Positions 19,350-27,967 of a stretch of DNA of 44,260 bases are shown here, in pieces. Within the stretch, counting starts at the first letter, position 1; every line of letters starts with the position of its first letter. The notes beneath the pieces are model-generated. The model was not told the DNA's origin, did no database searches, and saw only the letters and a list, made by a program, of their open reading frames with translations. The DNA is from an uncultured Prolixibacteraceae bacterium (lineage in GTDB: Bacteria; Bacteroidota; Bacteroidia; Bacteroidales; Prolixibacteraceae). The translations under genes and the position numbers were made by a program. The stretch lies in NCBI GenBank assembly GCA_903834475.1, contig CAILJH010000102.1:1-44260 (forward strand), given 5' to 3'.

Positions 19350-22300
19350 ATGAAAAGGTTCACATATTTAATAGTGATTCTCCTGCTGTCTGCAACCGGT
19401 TTTGCTCAGGGACATTTCATAGTTGCATTTACCGGATATGGCCAGGATCACATGAATATCAAGGTTGTTACTGCAACTGTTCAGGGAATGGCACTTGAGG
19501 CCGGAGATGAAATTGCAGTTTTCGACGGTAACATCTGTTGCAGCAAAGTGGTTTTAACCAAACCGATTGTAGTTTCCGACAAAAGTACTTTTGCTGCACT
19601 TGCTGCTTCCAGAAAAGACAACGGACTGGAGAACGGATATACTGTTGGGAATGACATCTCCTACAAATTCTGGGATAAAAGTATGAGTAAGGAAATCGAT
19701 GGGATAACTGCTGAATATCAAAATCCAGCAACAGGCCAGCCAACGGCTGCTCCCACTTTTACAGTAAATGGATCAGCATTTGTAAAACTATCGGTTTCAG
19801 TTCCGGTCAATCAGGCTCCTGTAGCCAATGCCGGTCCTGACCAGTCAGTGAACGAAGGAGCAACCGTATTGCTGGACGGTTCGGCTTCTTCTGATCCCGA
19901 TGGTAATCCCCTGACATACAAATGGACCGCACCGGCAGGAATTACACTGAGTTCTGCAACGGTTCAGAAACCAACTTTTACCGCTCCGGAAGTAACGATC
20001 AATACCAGTTACACCATTTCCCTCGTGGTGAATGATGGATTGGCTGATTCACCTGCCGATCAGGTTGTTATCACGGTTAAGAATTTAATAAATGGAATTC
20101 CTGTAGCCAATGCCGGTCCTGACCAGTCAGTGAACGAAGGAGCAACTGTATTGCTGGACGGTTCGGCTTCTTCTGATCCCGATGGAAATCCTCTGACATA
20201 CAAATGGATTGCACCGGCTGGAATTACACTGAGTTCTGCAACGGTTCAGAAACCAACTTTTACAGCTCCGGAAGTAACGATCAATACAAGTTACACCATT
20301 AACCTGATGGTGAACGATGGATTGGCTGATTCACCCGCGGACCAGGTTGTAATCACTGTTAAGAATGGAATTAACGGAATCCCGGTAGCCAACGCAGGAC
20401 CTGACCAATCGGTGAACGAAGGGGCAACAGTTTCTCTCGACGGTTCGGCTTCTACCGATCCCGATGGTAATCCACTGACATACAAATGGACTGCACCGAC
20501 AGGAATTACACTAAGTTCTGTAACGGATCAGAAACCAACTTTTACAGCTCCGGAAGTAACGATCAATACCAGTTATACCATTTCGCTCGTGGTAAACGAC
20601 GGGTTGGCAGATTCACCTGCCGATCAGGTTGTAATCACTGTTAAGAATGGAATTAACGGAATCCCGGTAGCCAACGCAGGACCTGATCAATACGTCAATG
20701 AAGGAGTTTTAGTCACTTTGGATGGAACAGCGTCTTCTGATCCGGATGGAAACCCACTCACATATTTGTGGACTGCTCCTGCCGGAATTACACTCAGTTC
20801 AGCAACCACACAGAAACCAACTTTTACCGCTCCGAATGTCAGTTCTGATATCAAATATACATTTTCACTGGTGGTGAATGACGGATTTGCCGATTCGCCT
20901 AAAGATCAGGTAGTAATAACAGTTAAACAGACAGACCAGGTACCGGTTGCCAATGCCGGGCCAGACCAGTCGGTATTCGAAGGTGACCTGGTTACCCTCG
21001 ATGGTTCGGCTTCTTCCACTCCTGGCGATTGTCCGGTAAATTATCAATGGCCTTGTCCGGTAGAAATGGGTATAGGTAAAACCTATGTTACCCGGATTAC
21101 TTTTACAGGGCATGAGGTTATTCCAACAACCGATCATACCATTACTCTCGAGATTGAAGATGGTTCTGCAGCTTCTGTTCCGGCTAATGGACCTAAATTC
21201 CAGTGGGTTATCCCTGCTGGTGTTACTTTGAGTCCAAAGATCATCGCCAAAGTTACCATTGTCACGCCTGTAAACACAGCGGATAAAAAATGCATCTTCT
21301 CCTTGGTAGTTTTTGATGGCTCCAATTCAGTAGAACCCGGAAATGGTATAATAACCTACGTTTCAATTCCACCAAGCGAAATACCATTGGTTTCAGTTAC
21401 TTTAATCAAGTTATCAGTTACCTCTCCTGAGCCTTCAACTGCAGTCGCCTATAAATTTTCCATGCTCGTTTACGACGGTTCAGGCTCAGCCACTCCTGAA
21501 AATGGAGCAATGACTTATTTCTTTATTCAGCCAACTGATATCAATCTAAGTTCACCAACCGTGGCCAAACTTACAATTACTTCTCCTGACGGCCCGACTG
21601 ATCCGAACTATGATTTTTCGCTGATCATATGCAATGGTTCCGACTCGCCTGATGCAGGAAATGGTTCATTGACTTATCGATGGATTGCACCGCCAGGAAT
21701 AACACTCAGCTCAGAAACTGACTCCAAACCTACCTTTATCGCCCCTCAAGTTGATGTCGATACTGACTATACATTCTCATTGATGGTAAACAATGGAAAA
21801 GCCGATTCACCTCCTGATCTTGTGGTGATTACCGTGAAGCACATCAATAAAGCACCAACGGCCAATGCCGGAGCTGATCAGTCGGTACCCAAAGGTGCCT
21901 CAGTTACACTGGATGGATCTGCCTCATCAGACCCCGAAGGCAATGCGCTGACTTATTTATGGACTGCACCTGGCGGAATTAATCTGAGTTCAAACACAGA
22001 CAGCAAACCGACTTTCACAGCACCGAATGTTGCAGTGGATACCGAATACACCTTTTTATTGGTGGTCCGTGATGGAAAGCTTGATTCACCAGCCGATCAG
22101 GTTGCAGTTCTAATACGCAAAGAGAACCAGGCTCCGACTGCTATTGCAGGTCCGGATCAGTCCGTCAACGATGGATCTTTGGTCTATTTTGACGGTTCGG
22201 CTTCTTCCGATCCCGATGGCGATGCCCTGACTTACAAGTGGATCGCCCCTGTGGGTATTACACTTTCTTCGGAAACGAACGCCAAGCCAACATTTGCCGC

Positions 22301-22958
22301 TCCCCAGGTCAGCACCGATACAAAATATACATTCTCGCTGGTAGTAAACGACGGTCTAACCGATTCACCTGCCGATGAAGTGATCGTAACTGTCCGGAAT
22401 GTCGATCATGCGCCATATGTAAAAAATCCAATCCAGGATATTTCGGTTAATAAAGCAGCTCCCGATCAAATCATCGATCTGAAAACTGTATTTGCTGACG
22501 ATGATTTCGGCGATGTATTGGTTTACAGCCTTACCTCAAACACCAATGAACTGGCGGTTGAAGCCACAATCACAGGATCTGATCTGACCTTAAATTTTTC
22601 AGATCTGAATATCGGTTCATCAGAAATAGTCATTACTGCAAGTTCAAACGGGAAAGAAGTCAATTCAAAGTTTACGGTAGAGATCAATATTGCAACTGTA
22701 ATTAATAAGCTTTCCGAAGATGCTGAGGTGGAGATTTATCCTAACCCGACTATAGGATTGGTTCAGATAAAATTCAATCACCAGCCCACCTCCGGAAGTC
22801 GGATAAAAGTTTATGATATTACAGGAAAGATAATTTACATGTCGCAGACTTTAAATAAAACCGAATCGCTTAACCTGACTGGTAAACCCAAAGGATTGTA
22901 TTTTATAAAGATTGATCAGAAAATTCCCAAAACCTATAAACTGATCATTACGGAATAA
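19350..22958 (+). CDS. Secreted K319/PKD-repeat stalk protein with T9SS tail
   Basis: This 1202-residue protein has the signal peptide MKRFTYLIVILLLSATGFAQ. Residues 20-150 form a GDExxxF-type domain (GDEIAVFDGNICCS) homologous to the C-terminal module of the preceding giant protein. Six full-length K319/PKD modules follow, the first three nearly identical (starts at residues 157, 251 and 345; 94 residues each). Between residues 532 and 775 the modules are degenerate and shortened to 52-53 residues. A cadherin-like module (about 1021-1114) and a canonical T9SS type A tail (IYPNPTIGLVQIKF) end the protein. It starts 49 bp after the giant gene, so co-expression is likely. K319/PKD modules normally act as rod-like spacers; here they would lift the N-terminal domain away from the anchored C-terminus. 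Ligand unknown. Confidence 0.9.
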   Translation: MKRFTYLIVILLLSATGFAQGHFIVAFTGYGQDHMNIKVVTATVQGMALEAGDEIAVFDGNICCSKVVLTKPIVVSDKSTFAALAASRKDNGLENGYTVGNDISYKFWDKSMSKEIDGITAEYQNPATGQPTAAPTFTVNGSAFVKLSVSVPVNQAPVANAGPDQSVNEGATVLLDGSASSDPDGNPLTYKWTAPAGITLSSATVQKPTFTAPEVTINTSYTISLVVNDGLADSPADQVVITVKNLINGIPVANAGPDQSVNEGATVLLDGSASSDPDGNPLTYKWIAPAGITLSSATVQKPTFTAPEVTINTSYTINLMVNDGLADSPADQVVITVKNGINGIPVANAGPDQSVNEGATVSLDGSASTDPDGNPLTYKWTAPTGITLSSVTDQKPTFTAPEVTINTSYTISLVVNDGLADSPADQVVITVKNGINGIPVANAGPDQYVNEGVLVTLDGTASSDPDGNPLTYLWTAPAGITLSSATTQKPTFTAPNVSSDIKYTFSLVVNDGFADSPKDQVVITVKQTDQVPVANAGPDQSVFEGDLVTLDGSASSTPGDCPVNYQWPCPVEMGIGKTYVTRITFTGHEVIPTTDHTITLEIEDGSAASVPANGPKFQWVIPAGVTLSPKIIAKVTIVTPVNTADKKCIFSLVVFDGSNSVEPGNGIITYVSIPPSEIPLVSVTLIKLSVTSPEPSTAVAYKFSMLVYDGSGSATPENGAMTYFFIQPTDINLSSPTVAKLTITSPDGPTDPNYDFSLIICNGSDSPDAGNGSLTYRWIAPPGITLSSETDSKPTFIAPQVDVDTDYTFSLMVNNGKADSPPDLVVITVKHINKAPTANAGADQSVPKGASVTLDGSASSDPEGNALTYLWTAPGGINLSSNTDSKPTFTAPNVAVDTEYTFLLVVRDGKLDSPADQVAVLIRKENQAPTAIAGPDQSVNDGSLVYFDGSASSDPDGDALTYKWIAPVGITLSSETNAKPTFAAPQVSTDTKYTFSLVVNDGLTDSPADEVIVTVRNVDHAPYVKNPIQDISVNKAAPDQIIDLKTVFADDDFGDVLVYSLTSNTNELAVEATITGSDLTLNFSDLNIGSSEIVITASSNGKEVNSKFTVEINIATVINKLSEDAEVEIYPNPTIGLVQIKFNHQPTSGSRIKVYDITGKIIYMSQTLNKTESLNLTGKPKGLYFIKIDQKIPKTYKLIITE
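19818..20942 (+). repeat. Four tandem 282/279-bp coding repeats (K319 modules)
   Basis: Units start at 19818, 20100, 20382 and 20664 with a 282-bp period (94 codons); the next module starts at 20943 after 279 bp. Copies 1-3 share long identical DNA tracts, including synonymous positions, while copy 4 is diverged. This indicates recent in-frame duplication or gene conversion and a site prone to copy-number change. Confidence 0.9.
21162..21635 (+). repeat. Compressed K319 modules (three 52-53-codon units)
   Basis: Three units begin at 21162, 21318 and 21477, each starting with Gly-Ser after an Asp or Asn codon. Each unit covers only the middle of a normal module. The end of one module's strand (FSLVV.D) runs straight into the GSxS..P.NG of the next. 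The first 20 residues (VANAGPDQS...) and the last 20 (ADSPADQVVITVK) of the standard module are missing at each junction. Confidence 0.75.
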
Positions 22959-22990
22959 AATTTGGCTAAAAGTTGTCACCCTCCTCATAA

Positions 22991-23028
22991 ACATCCATCG
23001 AATATTGATTTGGTGGGTGTTTTTTTTT
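22991..23028 (+). terminator. Rho-independent terminator after the surface-protein unit
   Basis: ACATCCATC (22991-22999) pairs with GGTGGGTGT (23012-23020), with two G-U pairs, followed by a T-run to 23028. It lies 32 bp after the stop codon of the last surface gene and just before the convergent VanZ-like gene. This supports one transcription unit ending here. Confidence 0.75.
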
Positions 23029-23036
23029 GATTAAAC

Positions 23037-23423
23037 TTAGCTTCTGTATTTCTGTGAAACCAAAACATAGATCAGAACTCCTGAAACCACACCAAAACTA
23101 TTTGCCAAAATATCGTTTGGATCAAAAGATCTTCCCATATGCATACTTCGTTGCATATACTCCATGAAAATGCCCCATCCGATTGTTACGGGAATAATAA
23201 GCAACAACCACGAAAAATTTAGTTCTGTTTTAACAGACCAACAAGAAAGGAGTGAGAATATAAAATACATAAGAATATGTACTATTTTATCCATCCCCGG
23301 GAACATAGGAATTTTGGGGAAATCCTGAAGTGGAAGCAAAGACAAAACCGCAATGCACCCAACATATAAGACAACCAGAAGAAAGCGAACCGGTTGCTTT
23401 ACTTTTAAAAGAAATGATATCAT
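23037..23423 (-). CDS. VanZ-like family membrane protein
   Basis: This 128-residue protein has about four transmembrane segments (near residues 12-30, 48-64, 70-87 and 105-123) and the VanZ-family features LSLLPL, a central DKIVHILMYFIFS helix and F(D)PNDILANSFG. VanZ-like proteins are small membrane proteins; the namesake is linked to teicoplanin tolerance, but most members have no known role. It lies 141 bp downstream of the efflux operon on the same strand, and I see no clear terminator between, so read-through expression is possible. Confidence 0.8.
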   Translation of the reverse strand: MISFLLKVKQPVRFLLVVLYVGCIAVLSLLPLQDFPKIPMFPGMDKIVHILMYFIFSLLSCWSVKTELNFSWLLLIIPVTIGWGIFMEYMQRSMHMGRSFDPNDILANSFGVVSGVLIYVLVSQKYRS

Positions 23424-23564
23424 ATATAAAAATTACTTGCCAAATTTGCTAATTAAAACGCAAAAAGCAGAAATATGTTTATTCAAAACGGAATACTATC
23501 TTCGAAATAATTACTCACAAATGTAGAGCCGGCCAGACTTCATGCTATGGAATACAAGCGACTA

Positions 23565-24875
23565 TCAGAGTGCTGCTACCAATTGTCGGAGTTTCGTTTC
23601 AGCAACTTTCAGATTGAATTTAAAGTTGATCAAACGTGTCAGAGAATCCTCATAGCTTTGCTGAGCCTGCCTCACTTCCAAAGCTGTTGTTTGTCCAAAC
23701 CGGAGGCGTTGCATCGAAATTTCCAGGTTTTCCTTTACCAGATCACTGTTTTCCTGTTCGATGGAAAGTAAACTCTGCTGGTTTTCGAAATCGGTAAGTG
23801 CATTCTGAAGCAGGGTATTTACCTGAATCTTGCTGCTTTCCAAATCATATTCTGCAGATTGAAGCTGAATTTTAGAATTGGCTATCAATCTTGAGACATT
23901 TCCTGCCTGGAAAATTGGGATTGAAATACTTCCGCCAATATTTGGACCGTAGGTCCGGTTTGACAGGGTTGTTCCGACAGTATTGGAGGAATATTGAAAA
24001 TCATAACCTGTATTCAGGTTGACTTGAGGTAACCGATTGGCTTTAAATTCATTGATACTGAGCTTTGCAATGTCTATTTCTTTCTGAAGTGATAATAAAC
24101 TGGTATTATTTGTATAGATCTTTTTCTCTAATTCGGCCTGATCTGGTTTATAATTCAAAGGTATAGAATCCATCACACCATAGGCCGTTGAATCAGTATT
24201 CAGGCTAAGAATCTCGTTCAAATTTCGTTTTGCTGAAATAATAATACCTTGTTGAGTGATCGCATTTTCCTTCGAAACATTTAAGTCGATTTTGGCTTGT
24301 AACAGGTTGTTCTTCGCCGATGAACCAGAATTAAAGCTGGTTTGCAAAATCGTTACCCGTTCCTGATTAAAGGAAATCACTTTATTGATTGAACCGAGTT
24401 GCTGCTGCTGTTTCACCACATTAAAATAGGCAACAATCACATTATAAATAGTTTGCATGACCTGATTCCGGAACTGAATCTCACCAAGAGTTTCAATTTC
24501 GTTCAGTTTAGTTTTAGTTACAAACATTTTGCCGCCATCATATAAGGTCCAGTTTAGTTGAACACTTGCGTTTATCGCGTTTGTTCCTGCATTTGTATAG
24601 TTGATGTTCGTATTCTGCGATTGATGAATAGATGAATTATTCAGCAAATATTTATCTGAACCATTAACATAAACCGTGGGCAACATGCCAGCATTTCCGG
24701 CAGTATTGTTTAAACTGTCGATTTTCGAAGTGTTCCTGGAAATCAATATATCATAGCTGTTTTTCATTGCAATGGCAACCGCATCGTCAGCCGTAATCAA
24801 CTTCTGGGCAGATAAAACAGGAACCATTCCAATCGTCAACAACAGTATTGAAACTACTTTTCTCATTGATGTCAT
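23565..24875 (-). CDS. TolC-family outer-membrane efflux channel
   Basis: This 436-residue protein has a signal peptide (MRKVVSILLLTIG, ending VLSAQ) and the outer-membrane efflux protein fold: a duplicated coiled-coil and strand pattern, N-terminal ADDAVAIAMKNSYDI and C-terminal LRFGQTTALEVRQAQ. It would form the trimeric exit duct for the pump encoded upstream. The start at 24875 leaves two bases after the pump stop codon; an alternative start at 24866 (MRKVV) gives a tighter signal peptide. Co-translation with the pump gene is likely. Substrates cannot be told from sequence. Confidence 0.92.
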   Translation of the reverse strand: MTSMRKVVSILLLTIGMVPVLSAQKLITADDAVAIAMKNSYDILISRNTSKIDSLNNTAGNAGMLPTVYVNGSDKYLLNNSSIHQSQNTNINYTNAGTNAINASVQLNWTLYDGGKMFVTKTKLNEIETLGEIQFRNQVMQTIYNVIVAYFNVVKQQQQLGSINKVISFNQERVTILQTSFNSGSSAKNNLLQAKIDLNVSKENAITQQGIIISAKRNLNEILSLNTDSTAYGVMDSIPLNYKPDQAELEKKIYTNNTSLLSLQKEIDIAKLSINEFKANRLPQVNLNTGYDFQYSSNTVGTTLSNRTYGPNIGGSISIPIFQAGNVSRLIANSKIQLQSAEYDLESSKIQVNTLLQNALTDFENQQSLLSIEQENSDLVKENLEISMQRLRFGQTTALEVRQAQQSYEDSLTRLINFKFNLKVAETKLRQLVAAL

Positions 24876-24877
24876 TA

Positions 24878-27800
24878 TTAAATACTTATCGCTTCCTTCT
24901 CAACAAAATTGTCTTCGAGCTTCTTATCAGCCATTAAAACATACATGGTCGGGATAACGAAAAGTGTGAAAATCAGTGCAAAAAATAAACCGCCAACCAC
25001 CACAATTCCCAGTGGAACGCGACTTGAAGCACCTGCTCCCAAAGCCAATGCGATTGGCATTGCTCCGAAAATGGTTGCCAGCGAAGTCATTAGGATTGGT
25101 CGCAAACGGGCCACTGCAGCTTCAAAAGCTGCCTCTGAAATTTTCAATCCGAGTTTGCGTTTTTGGTTGGCAAATTCAACAATCAATATCCCATTTTTAG
25201 TAACCAGTCCAATCAACATGATGATACCAATTTCAGAAAAAATATTCAATGTTTTTCCGAAAATCCAAAGCGACAATAAGGCTCCGGCGATTGCCAGCGG
25301 AACGGTAAGCATGATAATGAACGGATCGCGGAAACTTTCGAACTGAGCCGCCAAAATCAAATAGATGAGGACCAGTGCAAATATCAAAGCAAACGAAATG
25401 TTTGAACTGCTTTCGGCAAAATCGCGCGATGAGCCCATCAAATCGGTATGAAAGCTTTCGTCCAATATTTTTTTCGAAATTTTATCCATCTCAGCAATGC
25501 CTTCACCCAGTGTTCTTCCATCGGCCAGCGATGCTGAAATAGTTGCTGCCTTATAACGGTTGAAGTGGTAAAGCGTTGGAGGACTGCTATTTTCTTCCAT
25601 TTTCACCAGATTATCCAACTGGATGAGTTGCCCAGTATTATTTCTGACATACAATGAAGTTAAATCGGTTGGCATCGTGCGTTCAGTTCGTTCAACCTGC
25701 CCAATAACCTGATATTGCTTCCCGTTCCGGAGGAAATAATCGTACCGGCGACCGCTCAGCGCCAGCTGCAAAGTATTCGAGACATCTATTTCATTCACGC
25801 CCAAATCAGTCGCTTTGAGCCGATCTACAGTCAGGTTTATCTCCGGTTTATTGAATTTCAGATTGACATCCACATTGCTGAAGACAGTATCTTTTCTTGC
25901 TTCATCCAAAAATCGTGGTAAAGCTTCCTGAATTTTGCTGAAATCCAAATTCTCAATCACATACTGAACCGGTAATTGTCCCCCACCCCCGAGCGAAGTG
26001 GTAATGGTCTGTTCCTGGCTTGGAATAATTCGGGCATCTGAAATTCGTTTGTACATTTTGGACAGCTTTTCGTAAATCTGCTGCTGGGTGGCCTTGCGCT
26101 GATTTGGTTCGCTTAGAAATATATTCACTGCACCACTATTTGTACTTCCACCCATACCGCCAAAACCGCCAATTCGCGCAAACACAAGTCTTGCTTCAGG
26201 AATACTGTCAATAACCTGCTGTGCAATACGGTCCAGCAGATCGGAAGTGACATCATAGTCAGTTCCTTCAGGTGTTGTTACTGAAGTTCTTACGATACTG
26301 TGATCTTCCAAAGGCGCTAACTCCGATTTAATGACTTTTGATAACAAAAGGATTAGGCCGATTGAGATCGCCAGAATGGCAAATGAATACCATTTATTTT
26401 TCATAAAACGCCCCAGAAATTTCCGGTAGCCATTTTCCAATCCTACAAAAAATGGTTCGGTACGATAATAAAATTTAGAATGTCTGGTTTTTGATCCGCC
26501 AAGTTTAATATTTAAAACCGGGGTAAGTGTCAGCGAAACAAATGCAGAAATCAACACGGCGCCAGCCAGCACAATACCAAACTCCCGAAATAAGCGGCCA
26601 GTAAATCCCTGAAGGAAAATGACCGGAATAAAAACAATGGCCAAAGTCAGAGAAGTCGAGATAACAGCGAAAAAGATTTCGCGGGTTCCGTAAAGTGCGG
26701 CATTCCACTTATCCATGCCTTGCTCCCGCTTCTTGAAGATATTTTCGGTAACTACTATACCATCGTCAACGACCAATCCTGTTGCCAGAACAATCGCCAG
26801 CATCGTAAGCACATTGATTGAAAATCCAAAAATATACATGAAAAAGAACGAGCCGATCAGTGAGACGGGAATATCGATCAATGGTCGAAGAGCGATGATC
26901 CAATCCCTGAAAAACAGGAAGATAATGATGACAACCAGTAAAATAGCGATAAACACAGTTTCGGTAACATCCTGAACTGACTGCCTTACAAATTTTGAAC
27001 GGTCAAAACCAACATCAATAATTAATCCTGAAGGAAGATTTTTATTGACCTCTTTGAGCCGGGTAAAAAACTCATCAGCAATCTGAATGGCATTTGCACC
27101 CGGCAAAGGAATAAGAGCCAGCGAAATACCATCGGTGCCATTCAACTTCACACCGGTTTCTTCGTTTTCAGGACCAATCATGGCGTTGCCAATATCGCTG
27201 AAACGGATGACCTGATCATTGGTTTGGCGAATAATCAGGTTATTGAAATCCTCTTCAGTAACTAAGCGTCCATAAGTTTTCACAATTAATTCCGTGGCAT
27301 TGCCTCTTACTTTCCCGCCAGGCAACTCCACATTTTCCTTATTCACGGCAGTATAAACATCCTGCGCACTAATTCCATAGGCGATCATTTTGTCAGGATT
27401 GATCCAAAGTCTCATGGCCGGACGTTTTTGTCCGAACAAAGCGACAGAACTCACTCCCGGAATGGTTTGGAATTTCTCCTGAAGCACATTCTCGGCATAG
27501 TCGCTCAATTCGAAAGCGTTCATGGTGGTGCTCTGAACGGCTAATGTGATAATCGGGTCGCTGTTGGCATCCGATTTACTGACAACTGGCGGGGCATCAA
27601 TGTCCTGTGGCAAACTTCTGGCCGCCTGCGCAGTTTTATCGCGGACATCGTTGGCAGCTTTTTCAAGGTCGGCCCCAACATTAAACTCAACGGTGATGTT
27701 GCTGCTTCCAATGGATGACCCTGATGAAATTGACTTGACACCCTCAATCCCGTTGATCGCCTTTTCGAGCGGTTCGGTGATCTGCGATTCCATAATTTCA

Positions 27801-27967
27801 GGATTGGCACCCGCATACGAAGTTTGTACGTTAATGGTGGGCGGATCAATGGCCGGATATAAGCGAACTCCCAGAAAATTGTATCCGACAACTCCAAAAA
27901 GGATGATAATCAAACTCATCACGATGGAAGCTACCGGCCGCTTGATCGAAAAATCGGATATGTTCAT
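24878..27967 (-). CDS. RND efflux pump, AcrB/HAE1 family
   Basis: At 1029 residues it has the usual length for a hydrophobe/amphiphile RND exporter. The N-terminus (MNISDFSIKRPVASIV) forms TM1. The TM4 motif GLVVDDGIVVTEN carries the paired Asp of the proton relay, and GLVTKNGILIVEF in the second half carries the matching Lys (AcrB Lys940 equivalent). Two large periplasmic porter halves are present, so it should be an active proton-driven transporter. Its start overlaps the adaptor stop by four bases (ATGA), and it is two bases from the TolC gene. No local TetR, MarR or two-component regulator is visible. Confidence 0.95.
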   Translation of the reverse strand: MNISDFSIKRPVASIVMSLIIILFGVVGYNFLGVRLYPAIDPPTINVQTSYAGANPEIMESQITEPLEKAINGIEGVKSISSGSSIGSSNITVEFNVGADLEKAANDVRDKTAQAARSLPQDIDAPPVVSKSDANSDPIITLAVQSTTMNAFELSDYAENVLQEKFQTIPGVSSVALFGQKRPAMRLWINPDKMIAYGISAQDVYTAVNKENVELPGGKVRGNATELIVKTYGRLVTEEDFNNLIIRQTNDQVIRFSDIGNAMIGPENEETGVKLNGTDGISLALIPLPGANAIQIADEFFTRLKEVNKNLPSGLIIDVGFDRSKFVRQSVQDVTETVFIAILLVVIIIFLFFRDWIIALRPLIDIPVSLIGSFFFMYIFGFSINVLTMLAIVLATGLVVDDGIVVTENIFKKREQGMDKWNAALYGTREIFFAVISTSLTLAIVFIPVIFLQGFTGRLFREFGIVLAGAVLISAFVSLTLTPVLNIKLGGSKTRHSKFYYRTEPFFVGLENGYRKFLGRFMKNKWYSFAILAISIGLILLLSKVIKSELAPLEDHSIVRTSVTTPEGTDYDVTSDLLDRIAQQVIDSIPEARLVFARIGGFGGMGGSTNSGAVNIFLSEPNQRKATQQQIYEKLSKMYKRISDARIIPSQEQTITTSLGGGGQLPVQYVIENLDFSKIQEALPRFLDEARKDTVFSNVDVNLKFNKPEINLTVDRLKATDLGVNEIDVSNTLQLALSGRRYDYFLRNGKQYQVIGQVERTERTMPTDLTSLYVRNNTGQLIQLDNLVKMEENSSPPTLYHFNRYKAATISASLADGRTLGEGIAEMDKISKKILDESFHTDLMGSSRDFAESSSNISFALIFALVLIYLILAAQFESFRDPFIIMLTVPLAIAGALLSLWIFGKTLNIFSEIGIIMLIGLVTKNGILIVEFANQKRKLGLKISEAAFEAAVARLRPILMTSLATIFGAMPIALALGAGASSRVPLGIVVVGGLFFALIFTLFVIPTMYVLMADKKLEDNFVEKEAISI

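Noticed and set aside
19818-20942. Regular repeats considered as a CRISPR or satellite array
   Set aside because: The 282-bp period is in frame, encodes intact K319 modules and has no spacer structure.
24909-25346. Plus-strand frames of up to 145 codons opposite the RND pump (also 27546-27983)
   Set aside because: They lie opposite conserved pump sequence and carry no family features.
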